Source of the DNA: Coriobacteriia bacterium | Lineage (GTDB): Bacteria; Actinomycetota; Coriobacteriia; Coriobacteriales; UBA8131 | Direction: 5' to 3' | Length of the DNA stretch: 5,959 bases | NCBI GenBank assembly: GCA_009779015.1 | Contig: WRFC01000054.1 | Span: forward strand, 1-5,959 | Shown: positions 3,708-5,959 of the stretch, piece after piece | Layout: each line of letters opens with the position of its first letter | Position numbering within the stretch: the first letter of the stretch is position 1 | Made by a program: the position numbers and the translations under genes | Notes under the pieces: generated by a model | Told to the model about the DNA's origin: nothing | The model's database searches: none | Seen by the model: only the letters and a program-made list of their open reading frames with translations

Positions 3708-5959
3708 ATGTCTAAACTGCAGCTGACAGATATTTGCAAGACTTACCGGAGCGGGGATATCGTGGAGGCGCTGAAGGGCGTTTCGGTGGAGTTTAGGGAG
3801 AGCGAGTTTGTGGCGGTCCTTGGGCCCTCCGGCTGCGGCAAGACGACTTTTTTGAACATCATCGGCGGGCTTGACCACTATGATTCGGGCGACCTGGCGC
3901 TGGGCGGGATGTCGACCAAGCACTTCAAGTCGGCGGACTGGGACGCCTACCGCAACTGCTCGATCGGCTTTGTCTTTCAGAACTACAACTTGATCGGGCA
4001 CCAGCGGGTGCTGCAGAATGTTGAACTGGCGCTGACGCTTTCGGGCGTCTCGGCCTCGGAGCGACGGCGCCGGGCGACGGAGGCCTTGGAGGCGGTGGGG
4101 CTGGCCGACCAGCTGAAGAAGAAGCCCAACCAGCTGTCTGGTGGCCAGATGCAGCGCGTGGCCATTGCCCGGGCGCTGGTCAACAACCCGGACATCATTT
4201 TGGCCGACGAGCCGACCGGATCGCTGGACAGTCACACGAGCATCCAGGTCATGGGCATTTTGAAGGAGATCGCCAAGACCAAGCTCGTGATCATGGTCAC
4301 GCACAACGGCGACCTGGCCGAAGAGTATGCGACCCGCATCATCCGGCTTTTGGACGGCGAGCTGATCTCGGACTCTAACCCGTTGTTCAATGATGAGGGC
4401 GTCGGCAGGCTGGCGGTAGATGCGGTGCCAGCGCCAGCTGCTGGGCCAACGACAAAGCGGGCGGCGCGCAAAGCGGCCAAGCGGGGGTCGGCTGAAAACC
4501 CGGCCGGCCTAGCCGCTCCGACCGCCCCGACCGGCCCGCGGCTGATCAAGACGTCGATGTCGATGATCACGGCGACCGGCCTGTCCCTGAAGAACCTGCT
4601 GACCAAGAAGGGGAGGACGTTTACAACGGCCTTTGCGGGCAGCATCGGTATCATCGGCGTTGCCCTGGTACTGGCGTTGTCCACGGGTTTATCCGCCTAT
4701 ATGAGTAAGATGCAGTCGGATACGCTTTCGGGGTACCCGATTACGGTGACTGAGACGCCGATGGACGTGCAGTCGTTTGGGCAGGGCGGCGGTGGCGGTG
4801 GCACGGGCGGCGGTGGGGTGCTGAACTCCAGCGCCGACGACGCGCAGAAGTTTCCGAGCGACGACGTGCTCTACCGTTTTGACAGTGCGGCCAACACCAC
4901 GCAGCACACCAATGTCTTGACCCAGGATTATTTGAACTACGTGGCCAATATCAGCACGGCGCTGCCAAATGCGGTCAATGCCGTGTCGTATACGCGGCCA
5001 GTGGACATGAACGTCTTGGCCAAGGGTGCCGACACGGTGGTCAAGTTCGACACCTCTGCCGACTCGGGCGGGGGTGGCCTGAGCTCGATGTTTGGTGACA
5101 GCAGCCTTTATTGGTCGGAGATGCCGAACAGCCCCGATTTTATCCTCTCGGTCTATGACCTGATTGGCCAGGGCAGCCGCCTGCCCACGGCCAAGAACGA
5201 GGTGGCGCTCGTGGTGGACGACCAGAACCGTCTGGACGAGAAGTTCTTTGAGAAGCTGGGCATTCCTCAGGGCGACAGCAGCTATACCCTGGAGGATTTT
5301 ATTGGCAAGACGATTCTGACCGTGGTGCCTAACGACGAGTTTTACACGGTCGATGCCAACGGGCTGTATACGCCGGCGTCGGCCTCGCAATACGATGCGC
5401 TGTATAACAGCAGCGAGGCTGTGCCGCTCACGATCACGGGCATTCTGCGCATCAAGCCGGGCGCCTCGACCGACATGGGCTATCTTTCCGAAGGCATTGT
5501 CTACACCACGGCCCTGACCGATTATGTGGAGCAGACCGCGCAGGCCTCCGCGATTGCCCAGGCCCAGGCGGCCTCGACGAACGACGTTTTGACCGGCGCA
5601 CCATTTGTCAGCGACGCCCTGCGGACGCAGCAGCTGCAGTCGCTGGGGGCCGACTCGACGCCCACGGGGATCAGCATTTATCCCAAGGATTTTGCTGGAA
5701 AGGACGAGATCAAGACTTACCTGGATGCTTACAACACGGGCAAAGCGGCCGCTGACCAGGTGATTTATAGTGACATCTCAGAGACTATCGGCACGGCGAT
5801 CTCGACCATGTTGAATACCGTGACCTTTGTGTTGATCGGCTTTGCCGCGATTTCGCTGATCGTCTCGACCATCATGATCGCCATCATCACCTATGTCTCG
5901 GTGCTCGAGCGCACCAAAGAGATCGGCATCCTGCGCAGCCTGGGCGCGCGCAAGAAGGA
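3708..5959 (+). CDS. Fused ABC transporter ATP-binding/permease protein (FtsX/MacB type), 3' end outside window
   Basis: The frame is open for 750 codons from the ATG to the window end with no stop. Residues 1-225 form an ATPase of the LolD/MacB class with all motifs: Walker [10 protein letters not shown] (39-47), Q-loop Gln91, signature LSGGQ (143-147), Walker B IILADE with Asp167/Glu168, D-loop SLD and H-loop His199. A linker rich in Ala, Pro, Lys and Arg (about 236-278) leads to TM1 (about 309-331). A large extracytoplasmic domain follows (about 332-698), containing a Gly run (360-370, broken by one Thr) and a second short one (454-457). TM2 (about 701-730) comes next, then the conserved cytoplasmic [17 protein letters not shown] of FtsX permeases. 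TM3 and TM4 should follow outside the window. This architecture is known for exporters and mechanotransmission pumps acting on peptides, lipoproteins or antibiotics; the substrate cannot be read here. As a homodimer it would need no separate ATPase subunit. Proximity to the two-component system suggests co-regulation. Confidence 0.93.
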   Translation, partial: MSKLQLTDICKTYRSGDIVEALKGVSVEFRESEFVAVLGPSGCGKTTFLNIIGGLDHYDSGDLALGGMSTKHFKSADWDAYRNCSIGFVFQNYNLIGHQRVLQNVELALTLSGVSASERRRRATEALEAVGLADQLKKKPNQLSGGQMQRVAIARALVNNPDIILADEPTGSLDSHTSIQVMGILKEIAKTKLVIMVTHNGDLAEEYATRIIRLLDGELISDSNPLFNDEGVGRLAVDAVPAPAAGPTTKRAARKAAKRGSAENPAGLAAPTAPTGPRLIKTSMSMITATGLSLKNLLTKKGRTFTTAFAGSIGIIGVALVLALSTGLSAYMSKMQSDTLSGYPITVTETPMDVQSFGQGGGGGGTGGGGVLNSSADDAQKFPSDDVLYRFDSAANTTQHTNVLTQDYLNYVANISTALPNAVNAVSYTRPVDMNVLAKGADTVVKFDTSADSGGGGLSSMFGDSSLYWSEMPNSPDFILSVYDLIGQGSRLPTAKNEVALVVDDQNRLDEKFFEKLGIPQGDSSYTLEDFIGKTILTVVPNDEFYTVDANGLYTPASASQYDALYNSSEAVPLTITGILRIKPGASTDMGYLSEGIVYTTALTDYVEQTAQASAIAQAQAASTNDVLTGAPFVSDALRTQQLQSLGADSTPTGISIYPKDFAGKDEIKTYLDAYNTGKAAADQVIYSDISETIGTAISTMLNTVTFVLIGFAAISLIVSTIMIAIITYVSVLERTKEIGILRSLGARKK

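Noticed and set aside
3608..3715. 35-codon open frame overlapping the transporter start by 8 bases (possible leader peptide)
   Set aside because: It has only a weak ribosome binding site and no low-complexity or regulatory residue pattern; the overlap with ATG-TCTAA is probably coincidence.
3615..4304. 229-codon minus-strand frame over the transporter ATPase
   Set aside because: Antisense to Walker A, signature and Walker B coding sequence; His/Arg/Leu-rich shadow.
4689..5390. 233-codon minus-strand frame over the transporter external domain
   Set aside because: Antisense shadow created by GC-rich third positions; no start signal or domain.
1..5959. tRNA, rRNA, CRISPR array, insertion sequence or riboswitch
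   Set aside because: Read for cloverleaf-like arms, regularly spaced repeats and transposase motifs; none was found. The repeats present are coding and in frame.

Overview
The window comes from a GC-rich bacterium, and every convincing gene is on the + strand. Two features suggest a Gram-positive: a single-polypeptide ABC transporter in which the ATPase is fused to an FtsX/MacB-type permease, and strong AGGAG-like ribosome binding sites. I favour a high-GC actinobacterial or coriobacterial genome, or a GC-rich Clostridia relative. That placement is inference from protein style; no rRNA or marker gene is present.

Layout. (1) 1-201: C-terminal tail of a gene that starts before the window, probably a DUF4153/DUF4173-type membrane protein. 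(2) 256-1488 and 1481-2326: a two-component system, a two-TM HAMP histidine kinase followed with an 8-base overlap by an OmpR/PhoB-type response regulator. A hairpin-plus-T-tract terminator at 2417-2450 closes this unit. (3) 2327-2640: non-coding stretch that becomes AT-rich towards its right end. (4) 2641-3432: a DUF3800-family protein with a base composition near 40% GC, against well over 60% in its neighbours; it looks like a horizontally acquired islet. (5) 3433-3707: AT-rich then GC-rich leader with a hairpin over the DUF3800 stop codon, a weak promoter candidate and a 9-bp direct repeat. (6) 3708 to the window end: a fused ABC transporter with complete ATPase, TM1, a large extracytoplasmic domain, TM2 and the start of the FtsX core; its 3' end is outside the window.

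How it may work together. The kinase has only a very short external loop (about 16 residues), so it probably senses the membrane or a partner protein. An ABC exporter/mechanotransmission protein close downstream is a natural regulatory target or sensory partner. The DUF3800 gene between them appears to be an unrelated insertion with its own signals.

The most unusual internal feature is a set of in-frame low-complexity Gly/Ala-rich insertions in three neighbouring GC-rich genes. There are two in the kinase ATPase domain, one in the regulator linker (over a strong G-quadruplex motif), and Gly and Ala/Pro/Lys runs in the transporter. All fall in predicted loops or linkers, and conserved motifs stay intact. 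No RNA gene, CRISPR array or recognisable insertion sequence was seen.
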